Both the position numbers and the translations under genes were made by a program. A stretch of DNA of 64,000 bases from an uncultured Oscillospiraceae bacterium (GTDB lineage: Bacteria > Bacillota > Clostridia > Oscillospirales > Oscillospiraceae). Location of the stretch: assembly GCA_947630785.1 (NCBI GenBank), contig CANRIW010000001.1, forward strand, positions 62,001 to 126,000, in the 5' to 3' direction. Shown here in pieces: positions 8,901-19,037 of this stretch (the first letter of the stretch is position 1; each line of letters starts with the position of its first letter). A model generated the notes under the pieces. The model worked only from the letters and a program-made list of their open reading frames with translations, was not told the origin of the DNA and ran no database searches.

Positions 8901-11900
8901 ACATGTACAGCCTGATCCGCAACGCCGGCAACGGCGTCATCCAGGTCACGGACCACAACACCGGCGATCTGATCTGGCGTTCCGCCGATCTGGGCTCCGA
9001 GTATGCGGCGTTCTATTATACCAACGGTGGCGTATGGCAGTATGTTCAGAGCGACGCGGACATCGGCTGGGACATGAAGGACGAGAGCGGCAATCCGGTC
9101 TCCTCCGGCACGGTCATCGACCTGTCCCTGATCATGGCCCCCGAGTATTACGCTGTGGATGGCAAATACGATTGGGACGCCCTGACCAACAATGACCTGA
9201 GCGACGGCGAGCTGGGCCACGGCGCCTACCTGACCACCACTCTGACCGTGGATACCGAGGACCCCGTCATCGACGGCGCCTGGTACAGGACCACCCAGGA
9301 GGACGACGGCAAGCACATCTTTGCCAGCGTCATGGACAACAATTCCGTCATCGACATCACCCTGTGGGGCGGCGACGGCGAGGAGCTGGCCTACGAGTAT
9401 AACCCCACTGTCTACGCAAGTGTCGATGGCTACATGGATGACATTCCCAACTTCGCACCCACCCGCCCGGGCGACAAGTATATGGCTGAGTTCGACGGTT
9501 ACTACACGGTGAACTACATCTATTATATGCTCTCCAAAGGAAAAGTGCTTATACTTGACGATTATGTGGGCCCGCTGACGGAGGACATCTACAAGATCGA
9601 CGTCAGAGACGCCGCCGGTAACACCAGCAGCTACCGCCTGTTCGCGGACGTGGAGGCGGCCAAGAATGCCCAGAGCGTTGAGCTCAATTACACATCCGCC
9701 AAAGTCATGAAGGGCTCCAAGGTCCAGCTGGAGGCCACGGTTCTGCCCATCAACCTTGTGGACCGGGGCGTGACCTGGGAGACCAGCGACGATAGTGTTG
9801 TCACTGTCGACGATAACGGCCTTGTGACCGCGGTCGGCAAGGGCACCGCCACCATCACCGCCACCGCCAACACCAAGGGTCTGAATACCGCCAAGGACGG
9901 CACCGAGACTGAGGTCGACCTGACCGCCGAGTGCCAGTTCACAGTCGAGACCCTGCCCGTCACCATGCACGGCGTTCTGGGCGACGAGGACGGCTACGGC
10001 AAGATGTTCACCTGGGACTACGACAACGGCGAGTTGACGTATACCCACGGTGAGGAGGACCAGGTCGTCTATCCTGTTGCTGTGACCGAGTACAGAGGCG
10101 GACAGTTCTATGATATCGACTCCAAGGGCAACACCTATCTCCTCAGCGAGGACGGCAAGACTACTGTAAAGTCCGCGCCCGGTGCCTTTGCGGGGTATCT
10201 CCCCTATGACATCACCTGGACCGAGAATTCCGGCTTCAGCTACACCGAGATGAACTGGTTGTTCCCCAACGATAACCCGATGAGCCCGTCTCTCAGCGGC
10301 TTCAATTTGGCGCAGTACGCCGGTACATACGGCAATCTGTACGCCATTGCCGCTGAGGATGAGCACTGGCAGGATCCTGAGGATGGCAGTTACGGCGAGT
10401 ACCTGATTTGGGCGCTGACTGACAAGGGTTATATGTGGAAGTTCATGATTTCCGGTGACGGTGCCTCCATGTCCATCTTCCCGCTGACCAGGACCGGCTT
10501 CAACTGGAAATTTGAAGGCGATGAAGGCATCTCCTTCTCCAACATGGTGATCGGCGAGGACGGGAGCTTCTACATCTCCATCATGCGCAACAACACCAAC
10601 GAGCTTGTCAAGCTTGACCTGGAAGAGAAAGAAAACAATCAATTCTCCTTTGCAATCACGGAGATGGGCGACTTCGGCGACGACATTTGGCCGGGCCTGC
10701 TCCTGAACGTGAAGAACAATGCCCCCGCCGAGGGCGACGCGGGCGAGAGCGGCCAGGCAGTCTATACCGGAACCGGCACCTGCGTGACCCTGGATGAGAA
10801 GGCCGAGCTCACCACTATGGGCTCCGACACCAACGCCTCCCAGGACGGCGAGGGACAGTCTGAGACCGTTCCCGACGTGGAGGTTCAGCCCGTCCCCGAG
10901 GTCCAGCCCGGCATTGAGGGCCCGTCTATTGACGAGTTTATCGTCGAGCCCGACGCGGGCACCCAGCCTGTGGTCCCCGCCGGCAGCCTCAACGCCATCG
11001 AGGTCACCGCTCCCGCCGAGGGCACCGAGGGCGGCATCGTTGTGGACGCTGAGAACCACACCGTCACCGTTCCCGTGGTGGCCGACGCGACCACCAATGG
11101 CCTTGTGACCCTGACCTACGATGCCGACACCCTGACCCTTGATTCCGTCACCGGCGGCACTGTCCTGATGGCCAGCGCTGAGGGCGAGGGCACCGTGACC
11201 ATCGCCTTCGCCAGCCGTGACGCCATCGCCAGCACCACCGTTGCCACCGTCACCTTCACCTATGAGGAGCCGGAGGCCGGGAGCGAGGATATCAGCACCG
11301 AACTCGCCCTGACGGTCAAGGAGGACGGCAGCAGCGCGGAGGTATCCGACCCGACCACCGTTTCGGTCACCCTGCCCGCCCCCGAGCCCACCGAGCCCGA
11401 GCCCGAGCAGCCCGGCCCCGGCACCGGCGGCACCACCACGCCTACGACTCCTACCACGCCCACCACACCCACCGAGCCGGATGAGCCCGGCGGAGATGTG
11501 GACATCGAAGATCCCGATGTGCCTCTGGCCGGCCTGATCCCGGAGATGTTCGATGATCTGGTCCCCGGCGCCTGGTACTATGACGACGTGGCCGCGATGA
11601 TCAGGAATGGCTTCATGAACGGCGTTGGCGACACCCGGTTCGCTCCGGATTCGAAGCTGACCCGCGGCATGGCCGCTACCATCATCCACAGGACCCAGGG
11701 CGAGCCCAAGGACATGCCGGTTTCCGCCTTTACGGATGTGAAGCGCGATGACTACTTCGCCAAGGCCGTGGATTGGGCCGCCTCCGTTCGCGTCGTCAAG
11801 GGCGTCAGCGACACCAAGTTTGAGCCCAACCGCAACGTCACCCGCGCGGAGTTTGTGACCATGCTGTGGCGTCTGGCCCAGAACCTGGGCTATGACGTGC

Positions 11901-12115
11901 GCACCGACGGCACCGTGATCCCCGAGACCTTCGTGGATCGGGATCAGGTCCCGTCCTGGGCCTTGGAGGCCGTCTGCTGGGCCTATCGCGAGGGCATCCT
12001 CACCGGCAAGGGCGACCTCATCGATCCCAACGGGGACACCTCCCGTGCCGAGGCCTGCGCCATGTTCGTCCGCTTTATGGACCTGGCTCCCGATAAGGAC
12101 ACCAAGACCGCGTGA
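5918..12115 (+). CDS. Giant cell-surface subtilase (S8) with PA, dockerin, Big_2, cohesin-like and SLH domains
   Basis: A 2065-residue secreted protease. A signal peptide covers residues 1-30 (ends PAYAA), followed by an inhibitor-type propeptide. The S8 domain holds Asp215 (IIDTG), His309 (EHGSHVAG), Asn418 (SAGNNG) and Ser661 (SGTSMAAP), with a PA insert around GKIALIWRG. Residues ~819-868 form a two-repeat dockerin-like unit (DLNGDGAFDTDDVQWLL; DLSGDGKVTTYDAHLLL). A Big_2 Ig-like domain lies at ~1252-1320, a cohesin-like beta domain at ~1690-1785, and a Pro/Thr linker at ~1823-1862. Three SLH repeats (~1880-2062) anchor it to secondary cell-wall polymer. The layout resembles C5a-peptidase/lactocepin proteases. 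It has an AAGGAGG site and a single-gene terminator. Having both dockerin-like and cohesin-like parts in one chain is odd. Confidence 0.92.
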   Translation: MKNRMHLKKFLSLVLALAMLLSLFIPAYAAEGGAEDDRIPMKVEKLEGEGSPAAPREDRLMETAPVAGVAADPNETVRVSIVLEKPSTMEVGYAPAAIADSPSAIAYRADLESAQARMEATIEEEVLDGEPLDVVWNLTLAANIISANVKRGDIEAIAALPGVETVVEEVRYYPQFTEKGGELQPNMAVSGTMNGAQGTWSTGYTGAGSKIAIIDTGLAIDHRSFDSEAFDYAIDEVNAARAEEGLGQVKLMTAADITEKLTQLNIYKSINANITASQLYKNTKVPFGFNYVDKRADYITHAEDDQGEHGSHVAGIAAANRYVADADGNYVDALDAVKVAGNAPDAQLMVMKVFGQGGGAYDSDYMVAIEDAMVLGADSINLSLGSAMAGSATPSSTYKSIMDNLVKNGSVVTMSAGNNGAWADETYNGQLYDDGVNYATGGSPGSYTNSFTVASVDNDGMISSTIEVAGQKYGYTETLSANGPIAALDIEGSNTYEFVFVNGYGGSVQEYEDAGVQGKIALIWRGNSVNFSDKHKNAEEAGAKALIVVNNQPGSISMQLGTASIPAVSITQADGIAIWDAVAEGKELVEGAGDSVSGEMTIHSEAEVTPFNSQYYTMSSFSSFGVPGDLSLKPEITAPGGSIYSVNGMTDTDYELMSGTSMAAPQVAGLSALVQQYLRDKNVKVDNMTARALTQSLLMSTATPMLDATGNYYPVFQQGAGLANANAAVSTPVAVTVAGQEDGKVKAELGDDPGRSGKYEIEFTLHNLTNVARPYELNADVFSQAISGGFLSKGTTLMDADVTFLADGEPIELNTVNYDLNGDGAFDTDDVQWLLDRLAQGVGGPMVADLSGDGKVTTYDAHLLLGLTGGPVVTVPAGGEVTITATIELGSGWDSYPEGAYVEAYISAVPFSDEEGVLPPTLSIPVLGFYGNWTDSSMFDFKYEDLIYGQETRPPYLYAETSGGSNVLAVEEDDSFYVLLNGDAVAENGLDGYFYMYSLIRNAGNGVIQVTDHNTGDLIWRSADLGSEYAAFYYTNGGVWQYVQSDADIGWDMKDESGNPVSSGTVIDLSLIMAPEYYAVDGKYDWDALTNNDLSDGELGHGAYLTTTLTVDTEDPVIDGAWYRTTQEDDGKHIFASVMDNNSVIDITLWGGDGEELAYEYNPTVYASVDGYMDDIPNFAPTRPGDKYMAEFDGYYTVNYIYYMLSKGKVLILDDYVGPLTEDIYKIDVRDAAGNTSSYRLFADVEAAKNAQSVELNYTSAKVMKGSKVQLEATVLPINLVDRGVTWETSDDSVVTVDDNGLVTAVGKGTATITATANTKGLNTAKDGTETEVDLTAECQFTVETLPVTMHGVLGDEDGYGKMFTWDYDNGELTYTHGEEDQVVYPVAVTEYRGGQFYDIDSKGNTYLLSEDGKTTVKSAPGAFAGYLPYDITWTENSGFSYTEMNWLFPNDNPMSPSLSGFNLAQYAGTYGNLYAIAAEDEHWQDPEDGSYGEYLIWALTDKGYMWKFMISGDGASMSIFPLTRTGFNWKFEGDEGISFSNMVIGEDGSFYISIMRNNTNELVKLDLEEKENNQFSFAITEMGDFGDDIWPGLLLNVKNNAPAEGDAGESGQAVYTGTGTCVTLDEKAELTTMGSDTNASQDGEGQSETVPDVEVQPVPEVQPGIEGPSIDEFIVEPDAGTQPVVPAGSLNAIEVTAPAEGTEGGIVVDAENHTVTVPVVADATTNGLVTLTYDADTLTLDSVTGGTVLMASAEGEGTVTIAFASRDAIASTTVATVTFTYEEPEAGSEDISTELALTVKEDGSSAEVSDPTTVSVTLPAPEPTEPEPEQPGPGTGGTTTPTTPTTPTTPTEPDEPGGDVDIEDPDVPLAGLIPEMFDDLVPGAWYYDDVAAMIRNGFMNGVGDTRFAPDSKLTRGMAATIIHRTQGEPKDMPVSAFTDVKRDDYFAKAVDWAASVRVVKGVSDTKFEPNRNVTRAEFVTMLWRLAQNLGYDVRTDGTVIPETFVDRDQVPSWALEAVCWAYREGILTGKGDLIDPNGDTSRAEACAMFVRFMDLAPDKDTKTA

Positions 12116-12172
12116 CCATGCGCCGCTGAATGCGGAGATCGTCAAACGAAAACTGAGCTCGTCTCAGGATGC

Positions 12173-12210
12173 AAAAAGCCCCCGCCGGAGCGATCCGGCG
12201 GGGGCTTTTA
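12173..12210. terminator. Bidirectional terminator between the subtilase gene and gap
   Basis: A perfect 15-bp stem (AAAAGCCCCCGCCGG and its complement around AGCGAT). It has T-runs on both strands and lies between convergent genes. Confidence 0.95.
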
Positions 12211-12228
12211 ACATATTCAGGACTTAAA

Positions 12229-13281
<1,053 letters not shown>

Positions 13282-13283
13282 TT

Positions 13284-13312
13284 ATTATAGCGCATTTACA
13301 GGGCCTTGGGAA
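13284..13312 (-). promoter_or_regulatory. Promoter of gap
   Basis: Read on the minus strand: TTCCCA (13307-13312), a 17-nt spacer and a perfect TATAAT (13284-13289), about 45 nt before the gap start. Confidence 0.75.
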
Positions 13313-13389
13313 GAGGGTATTGTGAAAAAATTTTCAAACTTTTCGCCGGCATTTCCAGTTTTTTTGCCGGAAATACTCCTCCCGCGCCG

Positions 13390-14655
13390 TCAGTGGGCGT
13401 TCTCGTCGATGAATTTGGGCTCCAGCTTGGAGTAGGCGATCTTCTGGGCGCTGTACAGGGAGAATTTACCGCTGAGCAGATAGCTCACCGCGCAGGCCAG
13501 GCCGAAGTACAGAACGTTGGCTCCCCCGAACAGCTCCAGGCTCAGCAGCAGGGAGGCCATGGGGCAGTTGACCACTCCGCAGAACACGGCGATCATGGAC
13601 AGAGCCGCCCCGAACACCGGGTCCAGCCCCAGCAGAGGGGACACCGCCGCGCCGAAGGTGGCCCCCACGAAGAAGGTGGGGACGATTTCGCCGCCCCGGT
13701 AGCCCGCGCCGAGGGTGACGGCGGTGAACAGCATCTTCAGGGCAAAGGCCCAGGGCACCGCCTGGCCCGCCTCCAGGGCCAGCATGATGGTGCGGGTGCC
13801 CGCGCCGTTGTAGTCGCCGCTGCCCTCGATCACCGTCATCAGGATGACCAGCGCGCCGCCCACCACGATGCGGACGTACTGGTTGGGCAGGTATTTCTGA
13901 TACAGATGGGCGGTCCTGTGCATGAGCACGCAGAACACGATGGACAGCACCGCCGCCAGCACCGCCAGGGCCCCAACCTGGAACATCACCGGGAAGCACA
14001 GCGCGGGCCCCGGGGTGAGGGCGGGGAACTCCTCCGCCTCCACGCCGACGAGCTGGGTGACCCGGAGGGCGGTCAGTGCCGACACCATGCAGGGGAACAG
14101 GGCGGAGTACTGGAAGATGCCCACGCTGACCACCTCCAGGGCAAAGACGGCGGCGGCCAGGGGGGTGCCGAACAGGGCGGCGAACAGCCCCGCCATGCCG
14201 CACTGGATGATGGTCTTGAAGCTGTTTTCCTTCAGGTGGAACAGCCGCCCGATGCCGGAGGCCAGCGCTCCGCCGATCTGGAGGGCGGCCCCCTCCCGGC
14301 CGGCGGAGCCGCCGCACAGATGGGTGAGGGCGGAGGCGATGAAGATCAGGGGGGCCAGCCGCAGGAGGGGCCTGTCCTCCCCGCGGACGGAGGCGATGAT
14401 CTGGTTGGTGCCGCTGTCGTTCTCCATGCCGGCGGCCCGGTAGAGGAACACGATGGCCAGGCCCGCCGCGGGCAGCAGAAACACCAGCCAGCCGTGGGCC
14501 GCTCTGAGATCGGTGACGGCGGTGATGGAGACGCTGAACGCCGCCCCCACCAATCCGCAGACCCCACCGACCACCAGGGCCAGCCCCAGCCATTTCACCA
14601 GGGTCACGATGGACGCCCAGGCGGACTTGGCCGCCGGGCCGAACCGATGCTCCAC
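13390..14655 (-). CDS. CLC-family anion transporter, CLC-F (fluoride/proton antiporter) type
   Basis: A 421-residue polytopic membrane protein with CLC architecture. GREGAALQIGG holds the gating glutamate (Glu121), and GGEIVPTFFVGATFG is the second selectivity segment. The usual chloride-coordinating GSGIP is absent; GTNQI (residues 82-86) is in its place. Replacement of that motif together with GREG is the pattern of fluoride-exporting CLC-F antiporters, so fluoride export is more likely than chloride transport. The start is GTG 14655, with AAGGGGG upstream; no nearby ATG fits. I looked for a fluoride riboswitch upstream and did not find a convincing one. Confidence 0.8.
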   Translation of the reverse strand: MEHRFGPAAKSAWASIVTLVKWLGLALVVGGVCGLVGAAFSVSITAVTDLRAAHGWLVFLLPAAGLAIVFLYRAAGMENDSGTNQIIASVRGEDRPLLRLAPLIFIASALTHLCGGSAGREGAALQIGGALASGIGRLFHLKENSFKTIIQCGMAGLFAALFGTPLAAAVFALEVVSVGIFQYSALFPCMVSALTALRVTQLVGVEAEEFPALTPGPALCFPVMFQVGALAVLAAVLSIVFCVLMHRTAHLYQKYLPNQYVRIVVGGALVILMTVIEGSGDYNGAGTRTIMLALEAGQAVPWAFALKMLFTAVTLGAGYRGGEIVPTFFVGATFGAAVSPLLGLDPVFGAALSMIAVFCGVVNCPMASLLLSLELFGGANVLYFGLACAVSYLLSGKFSLYSAQKIAYSKLEPKFIDENAH

Positions 14656-14778
14656 GGTGACGCCCCCTTCCGAAAAATCATTGCCCCTATTGTAATCTAT
14701 CAGGCGGGATTTCGCAAGGGAGAAAACAGGGCGGGAGAGCCGTCCGCCTGAAAAAACAAAAAAAGCAAGGGAAACCCC

Positions 14779-14807
14779 TTGACATTGGATTTTTCCTTTG
14801 CTATACT
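14779..14807 (+). promoter_or_regulatory. Promoter of rplU-prp-rpmA
   Basis: TTGACA (14779-14784), a 17-nt spacer and TATACT (14802-14807), one mismatch from consensus. This suits a ribosomal-protein operon. Confidence 0.9.
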
Positions 14808-14813
14808 ACTAAA

Positions 14814-14908
14814 GCCGCTTTGAATGGGTGTGGTGCGTCCACAGGCAAGAGGGAGTTCTCCCCGCCCCCGACAGCGAGCCCGTAATAAAGGAAAGGCAGG
14901 TGCAAGCA
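14814..14908 (+). promoter_or_regulatory. 5' leader of rplU, candidate L21 autoregulatory leader
   Basis: About 95 nt of untranslated leader with two small stems (TGTGG-tgcgt-CCACA and GGGAG-tt-CTCCC), then AAAGGAAAGG and the start codon. Firmicute rplU genes commonly carry an L21 leader RNA at this place. The position and stems fit, but I cannot verify the consensus by eye. Confidence 0.4.
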
Positions 14909-15220
14909 ATGCACGCAATCATCGAGACCGGCGGCAAGCAGTACAAGGTGACCGAGGGCGATGTCCTCTACATCGAGAAGCTGAACGCCGAGGCCGGCGA
15001 GACCGTCACCTTCGACAAGGTCCTGGCCGTCATCGACGGCGACAAGGCCACCTTCGGGGCCCCCACCGTGGCCGGCGCCTCCGTGGCCGCCAACGTGGTC
15101 AAGAACGGCAAGGGCAAGAAGATCCTGGTGTTCAAGTACAAGCCCAAGAAGAACTACCGCCGGCGTCAGGGCCATCGTCAGCCCTACACCAAGGTGGAGA
15201 TCACCGCGGTCAAGGCGTAA
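14909..15220 (+). CDS. rplU: 50S ribosomal protein L21
   Basis: A 103-residue L21. It begins [18 protein letters not shown] and ends in the basic [18 protein letters not shown] tail typical of L21, which binds 23S rRNA in the large subunit. I chose ATG 14909; upstream in-frame codons back to 14828 encode no conserved sequence and lie in the leader. It heads the conserved rplU-prp-rpmA order of Firmicutes and is followed 7 bases later by prp. Confidence 0.97.
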   Translation: MHAIIETGGKQYKVTEGDVLYIEKLNAEAGETVTFDKVLAVIDGDKATFGAPTVAGASVAANVVKNGKGKKILVFKYKPKKNYRRRQGHRQPYTKVEITAVKA

Positions 15221-15227
15221 GAGAGCC

Positions 15228-15575
15228 ATGACCACCGTCACGTTCCACCGGGCGGACCGCAGGCTGGACGGCTTTGCCATCCACGGCCACAGCGGCTACG
15301 CCGAGGCGGGCAGCGACATCGTCTGCGCCGCCGTCTCCGCCGCGGCGGGGCTGGTGGAGTGTACCGTCAACGAGGTGCTGGGTCTGGGCGCGGCCGTGAA
15401 GCTCCGCCCCAAGACCGCCGGCATTTCGCTGAAGCTCCCCTCCGGGCTGAGCCAGACCAATGAGCACACCTGCCAGAACCTGCTGACAGGCATGATGGTC
15501 TACCTCCAGTCCATGGCGGAGGAATATCCCGACAATCTCATCGTCCTGCTGGACGATGACGACGAGGACGCATGA
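15228..15575 (+). CDS. prp: Ribosomal-processing cysteine protease Prp
   Basis: A 115-residue YsxB/Prp protein between L21 and L27, the diagnostic position. The catalytic pair lies in [18 protein letters not shown], with His and Cys separated by 11 residues as in the family. Prp removes the N-terminal extension of L27 that Firmicutes carry; the L27 gene just downstream has that extension, so enzyme and substrate are co-encoded. The C-terminus is acidic (DDDDEDA), which is usual. Confidence 0.93.
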   Translation: MTTVTFHRADRRLDGFAIHGHSGYAEAGSDIVCAAVSAAAGLVECTVNEVLGLGAAVKLRPKTAGISLKLPSGLSQTNEHTCQNLLTGMMVYLQSMAEEYPDNLIVLLDDDDEDA

Positions 15576-15612
15576 GCCTCGACAACCTTTGACAGAAAGG
15601 ACGGAAAGCGAC

Positions 15613-15894
15613 ATGAAGATCAGCATCCAGTTCTTCGCCCACAAAAAGGGCGGCGGCTCCACCAAGAACGGCCGCGATTCCAAGGCCAAGCGCCTGGGCG
15701 TCAAGCGGGGCGACGGACAGTTCGTGCTGGCCGGCAACATCTTGGTCCGGCAGCGCGGCAGCCACATCCACGCCGGCACCAACGTGGGCATGGGCAGCGA
15801 CGACACCCTGTTCGCCCTGAAAGACGGCCACGTGAAGTTCGAGCGGATGGGCAAGGACCGCAAGAAGGTCTCCATCGTGGAGATCGCGCAGTAA
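15613..15894 (+). CDS. rpmA: 50S ribosomal protein L27 with Prp-cleavable N-terminus
   Basis: A 93-residue L27. It begins [20 protein letters not shown]. The residues up to QFF match the Firmicute extension cut by Prp between Phe and Ala, which frees the AHKKGG tail that reaches the peptidyl-transferase centre. ATG 15613 is preceded by an AAAGGACGGAAAG purine stretch. It is last in the rplU operon and followed by a strong terminator. Confidence 0.97.
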   Translation: MKISIQFFAHKKGGGSTKNGRDSKAKRLGVKRGDGQFVLAGNILVRQRGSHIHAGTNVGMGSDDTLFALKDGHVKFERMGKDRKKVSIVEIAQ

Positions 15895-15908
15895 GCACGA
15901 AGCAGAAA

Positions 15909-15942
15909 CGTCCCGGACAGACCCTGTCCGGGACGCTTTTTT
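15909..15942 (+). terminator. Terminator of rplU-prp-rpmA
   Basis: A perfect 12-bp stem, CGTCCCGGACAG and its complement with an ACC loop, followed by CTTTTTT. Confidence 0.93.
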
Positions 15943-15974
15943 GGGAAAGATACCCCTCATAAGGAGGTAACGCT

Positions 15975-17258
<1,284 letters not shown>

Positions 17259-17285
17259 GCGCGGCCCGCATTTGGAGGGAAAACG

Positions 17286-17831
17286 ATGTTTTTGGAGACA
17301 GAGCGGCTGATCTTGCGAAAATTTGAGGAGAGCGACCTTCCGGACTTCTGCGAGCTGGTGATGGACGACGAGCTGAACCGGATGATGGGGAACTGGCCGG
17401 TGGACAGCGAGGAGAAGGCCAAAGAGCTGCTGGACTGGTTCCTCCACGGGGAGAAATGGGCCTATGCCATCGTACTCAAAGAGACCGGGAAACTGATCGG
17501 CGATCTCACTATCTACGAGGAACCCCCGGAGGAGGTCAAAAACGCGCCGGAGACCGCGGGGGAAACGGGGCGGGCGCTGTCCTTCTCCATCTCCCGGCAG
17601 TACCGCCGCCGGGGGCTGATGGAGGAGGCGGTGCGGGCCGTCGCCGGCCGGCTGTTCGCGGAGGGGGCGGACTATGTCAACGACGGATATTTTGACTTCA
17701 ACCTCCCCTCCCGGGCGTTCCACCGAAAGCTGGGCTTTGTGCCCCTGTGCGAGAGCCGTGTCCCGGCGGAGGACGGCGGGGAGCTGACCGGGATCGAGAC
17801 GGCTTTGTGGAAAAAAGACTGGAAAGAGTAA
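17286..17831 (+). CDS. GNAT-family N-acetyltransferase (RimJ/RimL type)
   Basis: 181 residues opening with the typical LETERLILRKFEESD of RimJ/RimL-like acetyltransferases. ISRQYRRRGLMEEAV is the acetyl-CoA pyrophosphate loop (R-R-x-G), and the C-terminal strand has SRAFHRKLGF. The donor is acetyl-CoA; the acceptor (protein N-terminus, small molecule or antibiotic) cannot be predicted. It starts 27 bases after obgE, probably read through from it, and ends at a terminator facing divIVA. Confidence 0.85.
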   Translation: MFLETERLILRKFEESDLPDFCELVMDDELNRMMGNWPVDSEEKAKELLDWFLHGEKWAYAIVLKETGKLIGDLTIYEEPPEEVKNAPETAGETGRALSFSISRQYRRRGLMEEAVRAVAGRLFAEGADYVNDGYFDFNLPSRAFHRKLGFVPLCESRVPAEDGGELTGIETALWKKDWKE

Positions 17832-17880
17832 AAGCAGGCCCCGTCGGGTTTTCCCCGGCGGGGCCTGTCCATGCTTTTTT
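17832..17880. terminator. Terminator between the GNAT gene and divIVA
   Basis: CAGGCCCCG...CGGGGCCTG with an inner CGGG/CCCG and a TTTT loop, followed by TTTTTT. It lies between convergent genes. Confidence 0.88.
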
Positions 17881-18562
17881 ACTCGATGCGGTAGTCCTTG
17901 CCGAACTGCAGGTCCTCAAAGCGCTTGGTGGCCTCCTCGTCCAGCTCAGGCAGGTCGCTGTCGTCGTACTCGGGCTCCTCTTCCACCTGGACGGGGGTCT
18001 CCTCCTCAGCCGGGGCGGCCTTTTCTTCCTCCTCCTCATCGGCGTAGAGGGCGGAGACAGACGCCTCGATCTCAGCGCTGGGGTCGTCCTTGGGGGTGGG
18101 AGGCGGCGGGGGGACCAGCTGGTCCAGGGTGTTGAGGAACTCGCCCTGGCGCCGGTGCATATCGTTGAGCTTTTCCACATACTCGGCGGTGGCGGCCCTG
18201 GCCTGCTCCAGCCGGTACTCCTCGGCGGCGATCTGGTCCCGCAGCTCGCTCACCCGCTGGGCGGCGGCCTTTTCGGCCTCCCCCACCAGCTGCTTTTTCT
18301 TCTCCTCGGCCTCGTTCACCAGGTCGTCGGCCATCCTTTGGGCTGCCAGCAGGGTCTTGCGCATGGCGTCGTCGGTGGCGCGGTACTCCTCGATGGTGTC
18401 GGACAGCACCTTGAGTTTGTTTTTCAGGATGGCGTTGTCGTTATAGAGGGCGGTGTAGTCCTCGGTCAGGGTGTCCAGGAATTCATCCACCATGGACATA
18501 TTGTAGCCGCCAAAGCTCGCACGGGTAAAGGAGCGGCTGGCGACCTCCTGCGGCGTCAACAT
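17879..18562 (-). CDS. divIVA: DivIVA-family cell division/polarity protein
   Basis: 227 residues. The N-terminal membrane-curvature-binding part is clear (MLTPQEVASRSFTRASFGGY, then VDEFLD). A long coiled coil follows (about residues 30-130, with KKKQLVGEAEKAAAQRV), then an acidic low-complexity tail (EEEEEKAAPAEEE, about 165-215). DivIVA marks negatively curved membrane at septa and poles. It is last in the minus-strand miaA-to-divIVA operon, directly after sepF, as in many Gram-positives. Confidence 0.9.
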   Translation of the reverse strand: MLTPQEVASRSFTRASFGGYNMSMVDEFLDTLTEDYTALYNDNAILKNKLKVLSDTIEEYRATDDAMRKTLLAAQRMADDLVNEAEEKKKQLVGEAEKAAAQRVSELRDQIAAEEYRLEQARAATAEYVEKLNDMHRRQGEFLNTLDQLVPPPPPTPKDDPSAEIEASVSALYADEEEEEKAAPAEEETPVQVEEEPEYDDSDLPELDEEATKRFEDLQFGKDYRIE

Positions 18563-18580
18563 TGGTCAGTCCCCCCCGCG

Positions 18581-19015
18581 TCAAAAGTACAAGCCGTTGT
18601 TTTCCAGCTCGTCGATGAGATCGCCCAGGATCTCCACATTGTAGGGGGTGATGATGTAGGTGTTCAGGGCGACCTTCTTGATGGTGCCCTCGTTGGCGTA
18701 GGCCACGCCGGAGAGGAAGTCGATGAGGCGGCGGGCGATGTTTTTGTCGGTGCTCTCCAGGTTGAGGACCACGGTGCGCTTGTCCCGCAGATGGTCGGCG
18801 ATCTCGGAGGCGTTCTCGAACCGCTCGGGCTTCACCAGCACCACCTGGAGCTGGGTGGTGGTGTGGATGTTGACCACCTTATTGCTCCGCCGGTCGTTGT
18901 CCCGCGCGGTCTCCTTGGGGGTGTTGGTCACGGGGGCGAAATCCTCCTCGTAGGTGTCCTCGGGTTCGTCCTCATAGGGGCGGGCCAGCCGCTTCAGCTC
19001 ATCGATGAAACTCAT
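18581..19015 (-). CDS. sepF: Cell division protein SepF
   Basis: 144 residues. It has an N-terminal amphipathic helix (MSFIDELKRLARPYED), an acidic linker, and the C-terminal SepF domain (VVNIHTTTQLQVVLVKPERF through LDFLSG... and DLIDELENNGLYF). SepF polymerises and tethers FtsZ to the membrane in bacteria that lack FtsA-type anchoring or supplement it. It lies between yggS and divIVA, the standard ylm-cluster order. Confidence 0.95.
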   Translation of the reverse strand: MSFIDELKRLARPYEDEPEDTYEEDFAPVTNTPKETARDNDRRSNKVVNIHTTTQLQVVLVKPERFENASEIADHLRDKRTVVLNLESTDKNIARRLIDFLSGVAYANEGTIKKVALNTYIITPYNVEILGDLIDELENNGLYF

Positions 19016-19037
19016 AAGACAGATCTCCCTTCAAAGA

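Noticed and set aside
11400..11490. Short tandem repeats of an ACC/CCC-rich unit, checked as a possible CRISPR or VNTR locus
   Set aside because: They encode the Pro-Thr linker of the surface protease; there are no spacers.
5885..12145. Open minus-strand frame of more than 2000 codons opposite the subtilase gene
   Set aside because: It is the mirror of a GC-biased coding frame: composition is Gly/Val/His/Leu-heavy without domains, and the plus strand carries an unmistakable S8 protease.
14656..14778. Possible fluoride riboswitch before the CLC gene
   Set aside because: A GGCAATGA stretch is present, but the expected second half and pseudoknot partners are not visible.
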